A stretch of DNA of 64,000 nt from Pseudomonas sp. FP1742 (lineage in GTDB: Bacteria > Pseudomonadota > Gammaproteobacteria > Pseudomonadales > Pseudomonadaceae). Under the pieces are notes generated by a model. The model worked only from the letters and a program-made list of their open reading frames with translations. It did not search any database and was not told the origin of the DNA. Shown here piece after piece: positions 1 to 12,624 of this stretch (its first letter is position 1; every line of letters begins with the position of its first letter). The position numbers were made by a program, and so were the translations under genes. The DNA lies in NCBI RefSeq assembly GCF_030687145.1, contig NZ_CP117460.1, positions 2,356,001 to 2,420,000 on the forward strand, in the 5' to 3' direction.

Positions 1-516
1 GCCGCCGAAACCGGCTTCAGCGTCCGCCACGATCGGCGCGAAGTAGTCGATGTAGCCTTCGTCGCCCGGGTTTTTGCCGGCTTTCCACTGGATCTGGTCG
101 GCACGACGGAACGAGTTGTTGATGCGCTTGACCACGGTTGGAACCGAATCCACCGGGTACAGCGACTGGTCCGGGTACATCGATTCGGCGGAGTTGTTGT
201 CCGCAGCCACTTGCCAGCCCGACAGGTAGATCGCCTGGATGCCGGCCTTGACTTGCTGTACCGCCTGGCCACCGGTCAGGGCGCCCATGCAGTTAACGAA
301 ATCTTTCTCGGGGCGGAAGGATGGCTTGGCGCCCTGGGTCACCAGGTTCCAGAGCTTCTCGGCGCCCATTTTTGCAAAGGTGTGCTCAGGTTGAACCGAG
401 CCACGCAGACGGACGACGTCAGCAGCGGAGTAATTGCGCTTCACGCCTTTCCAGCGTGGGTTTTCAGCCCAGTCTTTTTCGAGGGCTGCAATTTGCTGTT
501 CGCGTGTCAGTGCCAT
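1..516 (-). CDS. aceA: Isocitrate lyase, 5' part (runs off window)
   Basis: This is the first 172 codons of isocitrate lyase, the glyoxylate-shunt enzyme that splits isocitrate into glyoxylate and succinate in the cytosol. The translation starts [16 protein letters not shown] and contains the family stretch [19 protein letters not shown] at about residues 100-118. The start is the ATG at 516, with a purine-rich GGAG-like site a few bases upstream. The catalytic KKCGH region lies outside the window. The N-terminus looks like the roughly 530-residue Pseudomonas form rather than the shorter E. coli form (from memory). Both isocitrate dehydrogenases, which compete for the same substrate, lie 7 kb away in this window. 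Confidence 0.95.
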   Translation of the reverse strand, partial: MALTREQQIAALEKDWAENPRWKGVKRNYSAADVVRLRGSVQPEHTFAKMGAEKLWNLVTQGAKPSFRPEKDFVNCMGALTGGQAVQQVKAGIQAIYLSGWQVAADNNSAESMYPDQSLYPVDSVPTVVKRINNSFRRADQIQWKAGKNPGDEGYIDYFAPIVADAEAGFGG

Positions 517-932
517 GGAGATAAACCTCGTCGCGTCTTTAATCGAAAATGGTTCTGGGTGAACAATTCCTGCGTGCCAAATACGCTCATTCAGTTGGGG
601 CGTACATGGCTGCTCGCTGACCAGAAGCTTAGGCGGTCAAGTCGGGTTCGGCGGGGATGGCGACGGGATGAACGATGGGCTCGAGGGGGAAGTGAGCAGG
701 TAAGGGCGAACTGGCGAGCGCGTTCGGGCGTCGTGGGCCTTGGTGCGAACTTCAGTGTGGAGCCGGGTTACCTAATTACGCTTCCGTCCCTCGGGACAAC
801 TTCGTTCCAGTCGGCAACCTCGTCAAACACACCTTGTGGGCGGTACAGACACGAATCGGCTCGCGGGGTAGGGTGCGAACAGCGACTCGAAAGCCCTTGC
901 CAGGGCCTCTGATTAGCGGGAGCGAGGCCATC
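517..932. other. Non-coding region upstream of aceA
   Basis: This 416-bp stretch should hold the aceA promoter, which reads leftwards. I see no convincing gene: the long plus-strand frame crossing it runs antisense through aceA and shows no domain. I could not pick a promoter with confidence. Confidence 0.4.
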
Positions 933-1034
933 ATGCCTTTGCTTTTTTGGCTCGTCAAACGTTTTGTAGTGCTTTTTTTCAAGCACTACATCTTTAGTCT
1001 AATACGACTAATCAGTCAGTTTTTGGTGCTTTAG
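933..1034 (+). CDS. Possible 33-residue hydrophobic small protein
   Basis: ATG at 933 opens a 33-codon frame, preceded by a GGGAGCGAGG stretch that could serve as ribosome binding site. The product starts MPLLFWLVKRFVVLFF. It is very rich in Phe, Leu, Ile and Val with interspersed Lys and Arg, as expected of a small inner-membrane protein. Its stop codon overlaps the convergent stop of the next gene. The same DNA contains two inverted repeats (966-989 and 994-1011), so the frame may instead be a by-product of an AT-rich terminator-like region. No function can be assigned. Confidence 0.3.
   Translation: MPLLFWLVKRFVVLFFKHYIFSLIRLISQFLVL
966..989. repeat. Inverted repeat, 9-bp arms, T-rich loop
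   Basis: GTAGTGCTT at 966-974 and AAGCACTAC at 981-989 are perfect complements around a TTTTTC loop. A second inverted repeat (TTAGTC / GACTAA, 994-1011) follows. The pair lies just beyond the 3' end of the minus-strand gene ending at 1031. No T-run follows the stem on either strand, so a simple intrinsic terminator is doubtful. Confidence 0.5.
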
Positions 1035-1792
1035 TCCAAGGTGTCGACTTTCACCCGCAAAGTCATGTCATCCCGGCCCTGAGTCGAGTAACTGCGGGTC
1101 AGGCCCTGTTTGTCGGCCTGAGTCTGACGATTCACGCCGGCCAGGGTGATCCACTCGCCCAGTCGACCGCTGATAGTTGTGTCGGTACTTTGCACGTTCA
1201 CTACATCGGGACGTTCCTGGCTCATCCGGTCACGGTTGGTACTGATAGCCAGGTGAACGATGTCGCCGGTGACGCTGGCTGTGACGTAGAAGCCCTGGGT
1301 GACGTTGCGGTATTCGGTCTGGCTGCGCAGGTCACCATAGCTGTCGGTCTGGGTGCTGGTGAGCGGTACGCTTTGGCCGACCTGGATCAGCGCCGGTGCG
1401 CCTTCGCTGGCCTGAACCTGCTGGATGCCGCCGTCTCGGCTGTCGGTGCTGCGATTGATGATGCGGGTCTGATTCGGTGCGGAGCCGTTGACCGAGTAGC
1501 CCTGATCGCCTTGAAAGTTGTTTTCGTTGGTATCGACAGTGATCAACAGGCGCTTGGGCGCGGTGTCCAGCTGGGCGAGGAAGGCCTTGAGCTCGTCGAT
1601 CTTGCCGGGCTCGGCGTTGACGATCAGTTGATTGCCATAGGCACTGACTTTGCCATCGTTACCGATGAAGTTCTGCGCCACCGGCAGCAGTTCGGCGCTG
1701 GTGCGGTAATTCAGGGGCACGATCTCGGTGGCGGCCATGACCGAAAAACTGCAGGTCAGCAGCAGCGTGGTGAGCAGGGTGCGTAGGGACAT
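1031..1792 (-). CDS. Exported protein with secretin-type short N domain
   Basis: The product is 253 residues, starting at the ATG at 1792 (MSLRTLLTTLLLTCSFSVMA); a 31-residue extension upstream of it lacks signal-peptide character. Residues 1-21 form a Sec signal peptide. Residues about 24-80 (PLNYRTSAELLPVAQNF ... LAQLDTAPKRLLITVDT) look like the small alpha-beta domain found at the N-terminus of secretins and in some TonB-dependent receptors. The rest is Ser/Thr/Gln-rich without a recognised domain, and there is no secretin barrel. It is a stand-alone periplasmic protein. I cannot assign a secretion system because no pilus or secretion gene is adjacent. Confidence 0.75.
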   Translation of the reverse strand: MSLRTLLTTLLLTCSFSVMAATEIVPLNYRTSAELLPVAQNFIGNDGKVSAYGNQLIVNAEPGKIDELKAFLAQLDTAPKRLLITVDTNENNFQGDQGYSVNGSAPNQTRIINRSTDSRDGGIQQVQASEGAPALIQVGQSVPLTSTQTDSYGDLRSQTEYRNVTQGFYVTASVTGDIVHLAISTNRDRMSQERPDVVNVQSTDTTISGRLGEWITLAGVNRQTQADKQGLTRSYSTQGRDDMTLRVKVDTLD

Positions 1793-1870
1793 GTCCGTTT
1801 CTCCGCAAATCAAAGGTTTGATATTGCCAGTTTGTCGGCCCGGCGTGGTGCGAGTTGAATCACAGACAGC

Positions 1871-1906
1871 AAAACGCCCCGGCATCCGAGAATGGCGGGG
1901 CGTTTT
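1871..1906 (-). terminator. Intrinsic terminator
   Basis: AAAACGCCCCG ... CGGGGCGTTTT forms a GC-rich stem with A/T tails on both sides. It lies between the GNAT gene ending at 2025 and the secretin-N gene starting at 1792, both on the minus strand, and can end the roxA-GNAT transcript. Confidence 0.75.
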
Positions 1907-1927
1907 GTGGTGTTCTTGATATGTATT

Positions 1928-2022
1928 TGTGATGAGGGGCTTGCCCCGTTGGGTCGCGCAGCGGCCCCAAGATTTTTAGGGCTGCTGCGCAGCCCAACGG
2001 GGGCAAGCCCCCTCGCCACAGG
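1928..2022. repeat. Inverted repeat pair of a second REP-like family
   Basis: Two arms, roughly GAGGGGCTTGCCCCGTTGGG near 1934 and its complement near 1994-2016, flank GC-rich sub-hairpins (CGCGCAGCGGCCCC / GGGCTGCTGCGC). The core differs from the more frequent GTGGGAGCGGGCTTGC family in this window. It lies 3' of the GNAT gene, as REP pairs usually do. Confidence 0.75.
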
Positions 2023-2024
2023 GA

Positions 2025-2450
2025 TCAAGTCGAGTGACGCACCATGTCCACATGCGGAATCCCGGCTTCCAGGAATTCCTCGCTGACCATGCTGAAACCC
2101 AGGCGCTCATAGAACGCCGTGGCCTGCACCTGTGCACTCAGCATCTGCTGCTTCAGCCCACGCTTCTCGGCTTCACCGATCACCGCTTGCATCAGCGCAT
2201 CGCCAACCTTCAAGCCGCGCCAGTCCTTGAGCACCGACACCCGGCCGATGTGGCCGTCGGGCAGCAGGCGGGCGGTGCCGATCGGAAAGTCGCCTTCGAA
2301 GGCCAGGAAATGCACGGCTGTGGCGTCATCGGCATCCCATTCCAGCTCAGGCGGAACGGATTGCTCGGCGATGAACACCGTCTCACGAATGCGCCGGATC
2401 TCGGCGTTATCCTTTTGCCAGTCTGCGACACGAACGTGAATTTTATTCAT
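2025..2450 (-). CDS. GNAT family N-acetyltransferase
   Basis: The product is 141 residues of the GCN5-related acetyltransferase fold. The acetyl-CoA loop is seen in GRVSVLKDWRGLKVGDALMQAVIGEAEKRG in the middle of the chain, and the family's C-terminal ATAFYERLGF segment follows. The start used is ATG 2450; a TTG codon two residues upstream is the only alternative. It overlaps the 3' end of roxA by 8 bp, so the two are translationally coupled. The substrate is unknown. The coupling suggests co-expression with the ribosomal oxygenase but does not show a common substrate. Confidence 0.85.
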   Translation of the reverse strand: MNKIHVRVADWQKDNAEIRRIRETVFIAEQSVPPELEWDADDATAVHFLAFEGDFPIGTARLLPDGHIGRVSVLKDWRGLKVGDALMQAVIGEAEKRGLKQQMLSAQVQATAFYERLGFSMVSEEFLEAGIPHVDMVRHST

Positions 2451-3612
2451 CGGCAAACCCCAGGCTTCCCTGCTTGATCAGCTCACACAGCAGACCGCGA
2501 CCGTCTTCATCGCTGAGCCAGTCGCCGAGATTGTCGACGTGCAGGGCATCGGCGGCGCAGATCATTTTCAGCAGCTCACGCAGTTTGCCCGGCAGGTAAC
2601 GGCTCTGGCCGCTGGCGAACAGCAGCAGGTCGTCATCAACCTCCGACCAGGCCAGGCGCGCGCTCGGGTTGCGGATCAGCACCGCACCTTGCTCGAGGCT
2701 GGCGAGCAGGTCGTCTTCTTCGATTTCTTCCGGGCCAACCACCAGTTCCGGGTAGCGCGGCTCGGTCATGAACTGGCCGAACCAGGTCAGCAGCAGACGC
2801 TCGTCGCTCATGTGCTCGGCCAGCAGGCTTTTCAGGCGATCGAGGGCGTCGTGCTGGATCTGATGAGGATCGACAGCCGGCAGGGCGTCGGCGTCGGTGT
2901 AACGCTCTTCATCCGACAGGAACTGGCTGAGGAAGTCGGTGAAGTGGGTCAGCACTTCAGCGGCGCTCGGTGCGCGGAAGCCGACCGAGTAGGTCATGCA
3001 ATCATCGACAGCCACACCAGAATGAGCCAGGCGCGGAGGCAGGTAGAGCATGTCGCCCGGTTCCAGCACCCATTCGTCGGTGGCTTCGAAATCGGCGAGG
3101 ATGCGCAGGTCGGCGTGTTGCAGCAGCGGGCTCTCGGAATCGCACATCTGGCCGATTTTCCAGTTGCGCTTGCCGTGGCCTTGCAGCAGGAACACATCGT
3201 AGTTATCGAAGTGCGGGCCGACGCTGCCACCTGGGGCGGCGAAGCTGATCATCACGTCGTCGACGCGCCAGCTCGGCAGGAAGCGGAAGTTCTCCAGCAA
3301 TTCGGCGACTTCCGGCACGAATTGGTCGACCGCTTGCACCAGCAGGGTCCATTCGCGTTCCGGCAGCTTGCTGAATTCATCTTCGGCGAACGGGCCTCGG
3401 CGCAATTCCCAGGGGCGCTCGCCGTGCTCGATCACCAGGCGCGATTCGACTTCTTCTTCCAGCGCCAGGCCGGCCAGTTCGTCGGCATCGATCGGGCTTT
3501 CGAAATCAGGAATCGCCTGACGGATCAGCAACGGTTTTTTCTGCCAGTAGTCGCGCAGGAATTCCCGTGCCGTGATGCCGCCCAGAAGTTGAAGAGGAAT
3601 GTCAGGATTCAT
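2443..3612 (-). CDS. roxA: Cupin ribosomal oxygenase, RoxA/YcfD-type
   Basis: The product is 389 residues. The JmjC-like cupin core carries the Fe(II) ligands in GPHFDNYDVFLLQ (HxD) and a distal His in LPPRLAHSGVAV. The family includes E. coli YcfD, a 2-oxoglutarate/Fe(II)-dependent oxygenase that hydroxylates an arginine of ribosomal protein L16. The C-terminal half, acidic and helical, fits the dimerisation and winged-helix part of that family. The start is ATG 3612 (MNPDIPLQLLGG) after AGGTTACAC. The next gene, a GNAT, overlaps its end. The L16 substrate is inferred from homology, not shown here. Confidence 0.85.
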   Translation of the reverse strand: MNPDIPLQLLGGITAREFLRDYWQKKPLLIRQAIPDFESPIDADELAGLALEEEVESRLVIEHGERPWELRRGPFAEDEFSKLPEREWTLLVQAVDQFVPEVAELLENFRFLPSWRVDDVMISFAAPGGSVGPHFDNYDVFLLQGHGKRNWKIGQMCDSESPLLQHADLRILADFEATDEWVLEPGDMLYLPPRLAHSGVAVDDCMTYSVGFRAPSAAEVLTHFTDFLSQFLSDEERYTDADALPAVDPHQIQHDALDRLKSLLAEHMSDERLLLTWFGQFMTEPRYPELVVGPEEIEEDDLLASLEQGAVLIRNPSARLAWSEVDDDLLLFASGQSRYLPGKLRELLKMICAADALHVDNLGDWLSDEDGRGLLCELIKQGSLGFADE

Positions 3613-3652
3613 GTGTAACCTATTGAAAAAAAGCACTTTTCAGACGGGAATA

Positions 3653-3680
3653 AAAACGCCCGGCGCTGCCGGGCGTCTCA
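3653..3680 (-). terminator. Intrinsic terminator of purB
   Basis: Read on the minus strand, GACGCCCGGCAGCGCCGGGCG forms a stem followed directly by TTTTTA. It lies just past the purB stop codon (3699) and before roxA. Confidence 0.85.
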
Positions 3681-3698
3681 AACGGGTACAGCGGTCGA

Positions 3699-5156
<1,458 letters not shown>

Positions 5157-5196
5157 TTACGCGTTACTGACTACAAAGCGGTATTACGGGCGCGGT

Positions 5197-5820
5197 TCAG
5201 CTGCTGCGCATCAGCGGATAAAGCTCTTTAAGCAATTTGCGACGGCTGATCACCAGCTGCCAGCGATGACCGCCCAACTGCCGCCACAGGCGGGCTGAAC
5301 GAATCCCGGCCAGCAACAGCGCGCGGATTTTCGAAGCATTGCTCGGTTGCTGCAGGTTGCGCATGTCGCCGTGGACCTGAATCCGTTGGCGCAAGGTGCT
5401 CAGGGTGTCCTGGTACAACGCACCGCAGGCGGCGATCACGTTTTCGTGGGCCGGGCCGAAATGCTCGACCTGGGACTGAATCTGCGGCAGACGCTTGCCG
5501 ATCGCGTCCAGCATGTCGTTGCGCTTGGCCAACTGACGCTCCAGCCCCAGCATCGCCAGGGCATAGCGCAGCGGTTCGCGCTGAAGAGTGCTGGGGTCGC
5601 GCTCCAGGGCACCGATCAGTGCGCGGTAACCGTCACGCAGGTTGATGTCGTCACCGCCATAGACTTCCAGCGTGTCCTTGGGGTCGCGAATCAGCAGGCT
5701 GCCGAGCATGCAAGCCAGGCCGGCTTCGTTGGTCTGGCCGGTCTTGGCGATCTTGTCGACCAGCACGGCGGCGAGAAACACGCCACCCAGGGCCGTCAGT
5801 TGCTCCTGAGTCGGGCTCAT
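5197..5820 (-). CDS. hflD: HflD-like lysogenization regulator / membrane-associated protein
   Basis: The product is 207 residues, helical, with the typical beginning [25 protein letters not shown] and end [15 protein letters not shown]. coli HflD is a peripheral inner-membrane protein that binds phage lambda CII; its housekeeping role is not settled. The start ATG overlaps the mnmA stop by 4 bp (ATGA), so the two are coupled. This mnmA-hflD-purB order is shared by many gamma-proteobacteria. Confidence 0.92.
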   Translation of the reverse strand: MSPTQEQLTALGGVFLAAVLVDKIAKTGQTNEAGLACMLGSLLIRDPKDTLEVYGGDDINLRDGYRALIGALERDPSTLQREPLRYALAMLGLERQLAKRNDMLDAIGKRLPQIQSQVEHFGPAHENVIAACGALYQDTLSTLRQRIQVHGDMRNLQQPSNASKIRALLLAGIRSARLWRQLGGHRWQLVISRRKLLKELYPLMRSS

Positions 5821-6950
5821 GAACGCTGGTCCTTGCTGGTCCAGGGCTCGGCCACTTCGATCACACCGCCGCCGAGGCAGATTTCACCGTCGTAGAACAC
5901 CACGGATTGGCCCGGGGTGACTGCGCGTTGCGGGTCATCGAAGGTCGCGCGATAGCCGGTGGCGGTTTTTTCCAGTGTGCATGGTTGGTCGCTCTGGCGA
6001 TAACGGACTTTGGCGGTCAGTTTGCGCGGTTCGGTCAAATCGATCGGGTTGACCCAATAGATGTCCGAGGCGAGCAGGGCGCGGGAGAACAACCACGGAT
6101 GGTCATTGCCCTGGCCGACGATCAGTTCGTTGTGCTCCAGGTCTTTGATCAGCACGTACCAGGGCTCGTCGCTGGCGTCTTTCAAGCCGCCGATGCCCAG
6201 GCCCTGGCGCTGGCCGATGGTGTGGTACATCAAGCCATGATGACGGCCGATGACTTCGCCTTCGGTGGTTTTGATTTCGCCAGGTTGCGCCGGCAGGTAT
6301 TGCTTGAGGAAATCGCTGAAGCGGCGCTCGCCGATAAAGCAGATCCCGGTGGAATCCTTTTTCTTCGCGGTGGCCAGGTCGTGTTTCTCGGCAATCGCGC
6401 GCACTTGCGGTTTTTCCAGCTCGCCGACCGGGAACAGGGTCTTGGCGATCTGTTCGCCGCCGACGGCGTGCAGGAAGTAGCTCTGATCCTTGTTCGGGTC
6501 CAGGCCTTTGAGCAATTCGGTGCGACCATCGATGTCGCGGCGGCGCACGTAGTGGCCGGTGGCGATCAGGTCGGCGCCGAGCATCATGGCGTAATCGAGG
6601 AACGCCTTGAACTTGATCTCGCGGTTGCACAGGATGTCCGGGTTCGGCGTGCGGCCGGCCTTGTATTCGGCCAGGAAGTGCTCGAACACGTTGTCCCAGT
6701 ACTCGGCGGCGAAGTTGGCGGTGTGCAGCTTGATGCCAATCTTGTCGCACACGGCCTGAGCATCCGCCAGGTCGTCCATGGCGGTGCAGTATTCCGTTCC
6801 ATCGTCTTCTTCCCAGTTCTTCATGAACAGGCCTTCCACCTCATAGCCTTGCTCGATCAGCAGGAGAGCGGAAACGGAAGAGTCCACGCCGCCGGACATA
6901 CCGACAATGACGCGCTTCTTTTGTGTGGCAGAAGGGGCTGGATCACGCAT
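5817..6950 (-). CDS. mnmA: tRNA-specific 2-thiouridylase MnmA
   Basis: The product is 377 residues. It carries out ATP-dependent 2-thiolation of the wobble uridine U34 of tRNA-Lys, -Glu and -Gln. The PP-loop [15 protein letters not shown] lies at about residues 18-32. The two catalytic cysteines are visible in [11 protein letters not shown] and [12 protein letters not shown]. It takes sulfur from the TusBCD/TusE relay, whose genes are also in this window (28120-29501). It is the first gene of the mnmA-hflD pair, and nudJ lies just upstream in the same direction. Confidence 0.97.
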   Translation of the reverse strand: MRDPAPSATQKKRVIVGMSGGVDSSVSALLLIEQGYEVEGLFMKNWEEDDGTEYCTAMDDLADAQAVCDKIGIKLHTANFAAEYWDNVFEHFLAEYKAGRTPNPDILCNREIKFKAFLDYAMMLGADLIATGHYVRRRDIDGRTELLKGLDPNKDQSYFLHAVGGEQIAKTLFPVGELEKPQVRAIAEKHDLATAKKKDSTGICFIGERRFSDFLKQYLPAQPGEIKTTEGEVIGRHHGLMYHTIGQRQGLGIGGLKDASDEPWYVLIKDLEHNELIVGQGNDHPWLFSRALLASDIYWVNPIDLTEPRKLTAKVRYRQSDQPCTLEKTATGYRATFDDPQRAVTPGQSVVFYDGEICLGGGVIEVAEPWTSKDQRS

Positions 6951-7009
6951 AGGGATTCAATGAGTGTCTCGAAAAAGGACGCGATTCTAGCAGGCTCAAG
7001 CCTGCAAGG

Positions 7010-7456
7010 CTAAAGAGAAGGGCGGATCAGCTCGAGGCTGAAGTGTTTGCCGTCCAGATAATCATCGATACAGCGGATGATCAGCTCACTGCGCCAGTTT
7101 GCGCGCTGTTGCAGCAGTTCGTCACGCGTCAGCCACTTTGTGCCGACAATACCGTCATCCAATTGATAATCGGGGTGGTGTTTGATCGCTTTTGCGGTAA
7201 AGCAGACCCGCTGATAGGTCACGCCGTTGCTGGGGGCGGTGTAGAGATAAATACCCACGACGCCGGTCGGCTCGACGTCCCAGCCGGTTTCTTCGAGGGT
7301 TTCGCGTATGGCGGCTTCGGTCAGCGTTTCGTCCGGGTCCAGATGGCCGGCGGGCTGGTTGAGCACCGTTCGTCCGTGCTTGGATTCTTCGACCATCAGG
7401 AAACGGCCGTTTTCTTCGACGATGGTGGCGACGGTGATGTGGGGCAGCCAATCCAT
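7010..7456 (-). CDS. nudJ: Nudix hydrolase, NudJ-type phosphatase
   Basis: The product is 148 residues. The complete Nudix box GHLDPDETLTEAAIRETLEETGW fits GX5EX7REUXEEXGU. E. coli NudJ hydrolyses thiamin pyrimidine and nucleoside di/triphosphates to monophosphates. The position immediately upstream of mnmA matches the ymfB(nudJ)-mnmA-hflD-purB arrangement of E. coli. The start is ATG 7456 (MDWLPHITVATIV). About 60 bp separate it from mnmA, so co-transcription is likely. Confidence 0.9.
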   Translation of the reverse strand: MDWLPHITVATIVEENGRFLMVEESKHGRTVLNQPAGHLDPDETLTEAAIRETLEETGWDVEPTGVVGIYLYTAPSNGVTYQRVCFTAKAIKHHPDYQLDDGIVGTKWLTRDELLQQRANWRSELIIRCIDDYLDGKHFSLELIRPSL

Positions 7457-7493
7457 GAAGCTTCCTCGATTCTGAATGTTGAAACACGGTCAA

Positions 7494-7598
7494 TGTGGGA
7501 GCGGCGGTGCGACGATTCGACTTGCTCGCGAAAGCGGTGGGTCAGCCAGCATGAATGTTGAATGATAAACCGCATTCGCGAGCAAGCCCGCTCCCACA
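7494..7598. repeat. REP pair with an interrupted left arm
   Basis: The right arm (7575-7598) is a standard TTCGCGAGCAAGCCCGCTCC. The left arm begins TGTGGGAGCGG at 7494, but CGGTGCGACGATTCGA follows before CTTGCTCGCGAA resumes at about 7521, giving an insertion of about 16 bp in an otherwise matching arm. Confidence 0.8.
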
Positions 7599-7620
7599 TT
7601 GGTCCAGCGCCACAAACACA

Positions 7621-7644
7621 AACCCCGGCACATGGCCGGGGTTT
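7621..7644 (-). terminator. Intrinsic terminator of idh
   Basis: AACCCCGGCACATGGCCGGG continues into GTTT. On the minus strand the stem CCCCGGC / GCCGGGG is followed by TTTGTGTTTG. It lies 20 bp past the idh stop codon. Confidence 0.75.
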
Positions 7645-7663
7645 GTGATGTGCCCTTACAACC

Positions 7664-10395
<2,732 letters not shown>

Positions 10396-11652
10396 ATGGG
10401 ATACAAGAAGATTCAGGTTCCAGCCGTCGGCGAAAAAATCACCGTCAACGCGGACCATTCTCTCAATGTTCCTAACAACCCGATCATTCCCTTCATCGAA
10501 GGCGATGGTATTGGCGTTGATATCAGCCCGGTCATGATCAAGGTTGTCGATGCTGCTGTTAAGAAGGCTTACGGCGGCGAGCGCAAAATTTCCTGGATGG
10601 AAGTCTACGCCGGGGAGAAAGCGACTCAGGTTTACGATCAGGACACCTGGCTGCCTCAGGAAACCCTGGACGCGGTCAAGGATTACGTGGTTTCCATCAA
10701 GGGCCCTCTGACCACCCCGGTTGGCGGTGGCATCCGTTCCCTGAACGTGGCCCTGCGTCAGCAACTCGACCTGTATGTGTGCCTGCGCCCGGTGCGCTGG
10801 TTCGAAGGCGTGCCGAGCCCGGTCAAGAAGCCAGGCGACGTCGACATGACCATCTTCCGCGAAAACTCGGAAGACATTTATGCCGGTATCGAATGGAAAG
10901 CCGGTTCGCCGGAAGCGACCAAGGTCATCAAGTTCCTTAAAGAAGAAATGGGCGTCACCAAGATCCGTTTCGACCAAAACTGCGGTATCGGTATCAAGCC
11001 GGTGTCCCTGGAAGGCACCAAGCGTCTGGCGCGCAAAGCTCTGCAATATGTAGTCGACAATGACCGCGACTCGCTGACCATCGTGCACAAAGGCAACATC
11101 ATGAAGTTCACCGAGGGTGCCTTCAAGGAATGGGCCTACGAAGTGGCCGCTGAAGAATTCGGCGCGACCCTGCTCGACGGCGGTCCGTGGATGCAGTTCA
11201 AGAACCCGAAAACCGGCAAGAACGTCATCGTCAAGGACGCCATCGCCGACGCCATGCTCCAGCAGATCCTGCTGCGCCCGGCCGAGTACGATGTGATCGC
11301 GACCCTGAACCTCAACGGCGACTATCTCTCCGACGCCCTGGCGGCGGAAGTGGGCGGTATCGGTATCGCGCCGGGTGCGAACCTGTCCGACACCGTGGCC
11401 ATGTTCGAAGCCACCCACGGCACCGCACCGAAATACGCCGGCAAGGACCAGGTCAACCCGGGTTCGCTCATCCTGTCCGCAGAGATGATGCTGCGTCACA
11501 TGGGCTGGACCGAAGCGGCGGATCTGATCATCAAGGGCACCAACGGCGCGATTTCCGCTAAAACCGTGACCTATGACTTCGAACGCCTGATGGATGGCGC
11601 GAAGCTGGTATCGTCTTCCGGGTTTGGCGATGCGCTCATCTCGCATATGTAA
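10396..11652 (+). CDS. icd: Dimeric NADP-dependent isocitrate dehydrogenase
   Basis: The product is 418 residues, homologous to E. coli Icd. It shows the NADP/isocitrate region [22 protein letters not shown], the phosphorylation-loop segment [17 protein letters not shown] (the Ser of GGIRSLN is the AceK target in E. coli), and [19 protein letters not shown]. The start is ATG 10396 ([10 protein letters not shown]) after a GGAG site; the 23 codons open upstream show no homology. It is a TCA-cycle enzyme at the isocitrate branch point shared with AceA. An intrinsic terminator follows at 11677. Confidence 0.97.
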   Translation: MGYKKIQVPAVGEKITVNADHSLNVPNNPIIPFIEGDGIGVDISPVMIKVVDAAVKKAYGGERKISWMEVYAGEKATQVYDQDTWLPQETLDAVKDYVVSIKGPLTTPVGGGIRSLNVALRQQLDLYVCLRPVRWFEGVPSPVKKPGDVDMTIFRENSEDIYAGIEWKAGSPEATKVIKFLKEEMGVTKIRFDQNCGIGIKPVSLEGTKRLARKALQYVVDNDRDSLTIVHKGNIMKFTEGAFKEWAYEVAAEEFGATLLDGGPWMQFKNPKTGKNVIVKDAIADAMLQQILLRPAEYDVIATLNLNGDYLSDALAAEVGGIGIAPGANLSDTVAMFEATHGTAPKYAGKDQVNPGSLILSAEMMLRHMGWTEAADLIIKGTNGAISAKTVTYDFERLMDGAKLVSSSGFGDALISHM

Positions 11653-11676
11653 GCCGCACATGTAGGTGAATCGGTA

Positions 11677-11706
11677 CAAAAAAACCGCCTTCGGGCGGTT
11701 TTTTAT
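11677..11706 (+). terminator. Intrinsic terminator of icd
   Basis: AAAACCGCC TTCG GGCGGTTTTTT is a tight stem with a TTCG tetraloop and a T-run, starting about 25 bp after the icd stop. The A-run on the other side makes it usable by cspD as well. Confidence 0.88.
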
Positions 11707-11725
11707 GACTGGATGGCAGGTTGTG

Positions 11726-12007
11726 TCAGCTCGACACTGTTTCTGGCTTGATGGAAGGTGCGGTCTGTCCGTTCGGGAAGGTGGCAGGTGTGATCTTTAC
11801 AGCATGCAACCCTTTGGGGCCCTGAACGATCTCGAAACTAACGATTTGCCCTGCCTTGAGGGTCTTGTATCCATCCATATCAATGGCTGAGTAGTGGGCA
11901 AAGAAATCGATATCCTTGCCATCCTCGTCGCGACCTTCTCTGGCCTCGGTATTAATGAAACCGAACCCCTTGGCATTGTTGAACCATTTCACCTTACCGA
12001 CAGCCAT
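11726..12007 (-). CDS. cspD: Cold-shock domain protein CspD
   Basis: The product is 93 residues. The OB-fold cold-shock domain has RNP1 (KGFGFI) and RNP2 (DFFAHYSAI) motifs, followed by a Pro/Thr/Ser-rich tail of about 20 residues, longer than classical CspA. Two other ATGs lie upstream, but only the ATG at 12007 has a well spaced AGAGGG site (8 nt). In E. coli CspD is a stationary-phase inhibitor of replication. It lies divergent to clpS-clpA; the same neighbourhood holds in P. aeruginosa, as I recall. Confidence 0.9.
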   Translation of the reverse strand: MAVGKVKWFNNAKGFGFINTEAREGRDEDGKDIDFFAHYSAIDMDGYKTLKAGQIVSFEIVQGPKGLHAVKITPATFPNGQTAPSIKPETVSS

Positions 12008-12231
12008 ACCCATATCCCTCTGCAACAGACTCCATCACTGGAGTATCATCCAGTTAATCCGCAGTCTAATCTTGTAAATAGATTGACTCCGCGGACCTTT
12101 TTTACCCACTGTGGGCTCTATTGGTTGTAACACCGATTTTCCGATAGTCAAGGTGACCGGGCAGTCGGAGTTGAAATCGTCGATGGCCGCCCCCACCACT
12201 GTATTTGCACAACTGACGAACCTTTCTTTCC

Positions 12232-12594
12232 ATGCATGCAATCAGCCAGATTCGACTAACATTCAATCAGGATCGCCCTGATTTACACGACGACGATTCC
12301 GCAGGCATTGCTGTTCAGGAGGCTAAGCCTGCTTTACAGGCGCCGCCTATGTACAAGGTGGTTTTGTTCAACGATGACTACACACCGATGGATTTCGTCG
12401 TCGAAGTGCTCGAGGTGTTTTTTAACCTGAATCGCGAGCTGGCGACCAAGGTCATGCTGGCCGTTCATACAGAAGGACGGGCAGTATGTGGAGTGTTTAC
12501 CCGCGACATCGCCGAGACCAAGGCCATGCAGGTCAACCAGTACGCCAGGGAAAGCCAGCATCCGCTACTCTGTGAAATCGAGAAGGACGGTTAA
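12232..12594 (+). CDS. clpS: ClpA adaptor protein ClpS
   Basis: The product is 120 residues, with a variable N-terminal tail of about 35 residues and then the conserved core [20 protein letters not shown] and [21 protein letters not shown]. ClpS binds N-degron substrates (Leu, Phe, Trp, Tyr N-termini) and hands them to ClpAP. No good Shine-Dalgarno is visible before ATG 12232, but the N-terminus [14 protein letters not shown] matches the family. It forms an operon with clpA, 30 bp downstream. The transferases that create its substrates, Bpt and Aat, are encoded 3 kb away. Confidence 0.96.
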   Translation: MHAISQIRLTFNQDRPDLHDDDSAGIAVQEAKPALQAPPMYKVVLFNDDYTPMDFVVEVLEVFFNLNRELATKVMLAVHTEGRAVCGVFTRDIAETKAMQVNQYARESQHPLLCEIEKDG

Positions 12595-12624
12595 TCGCCG
12601 ACCACTTGGGTATGAGGTGAAGCT

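Noticed and set aside
211..912. Long plus-strand frame of 233 codons at the window start
   Set aside because: It runs antisense to aceA and then through the intergenic region; low-complexity Arg/Gly-rich translation with no domain.
1000..1009. TAATACGACT, resembling the start of a T7 phage promoter
   Set aside because: Only 10 bases match and the rest (AATCAGTC) does not; no phage genes nearby. Coincidence inside an inverted repeat.
6990..7005. GCAGGCTCAAGCCTGC hairpin between nudJ and mnmA as terminator
   Set aside because: No T-run follows on the minus strand, and the gene pair is normally co-transcribed.
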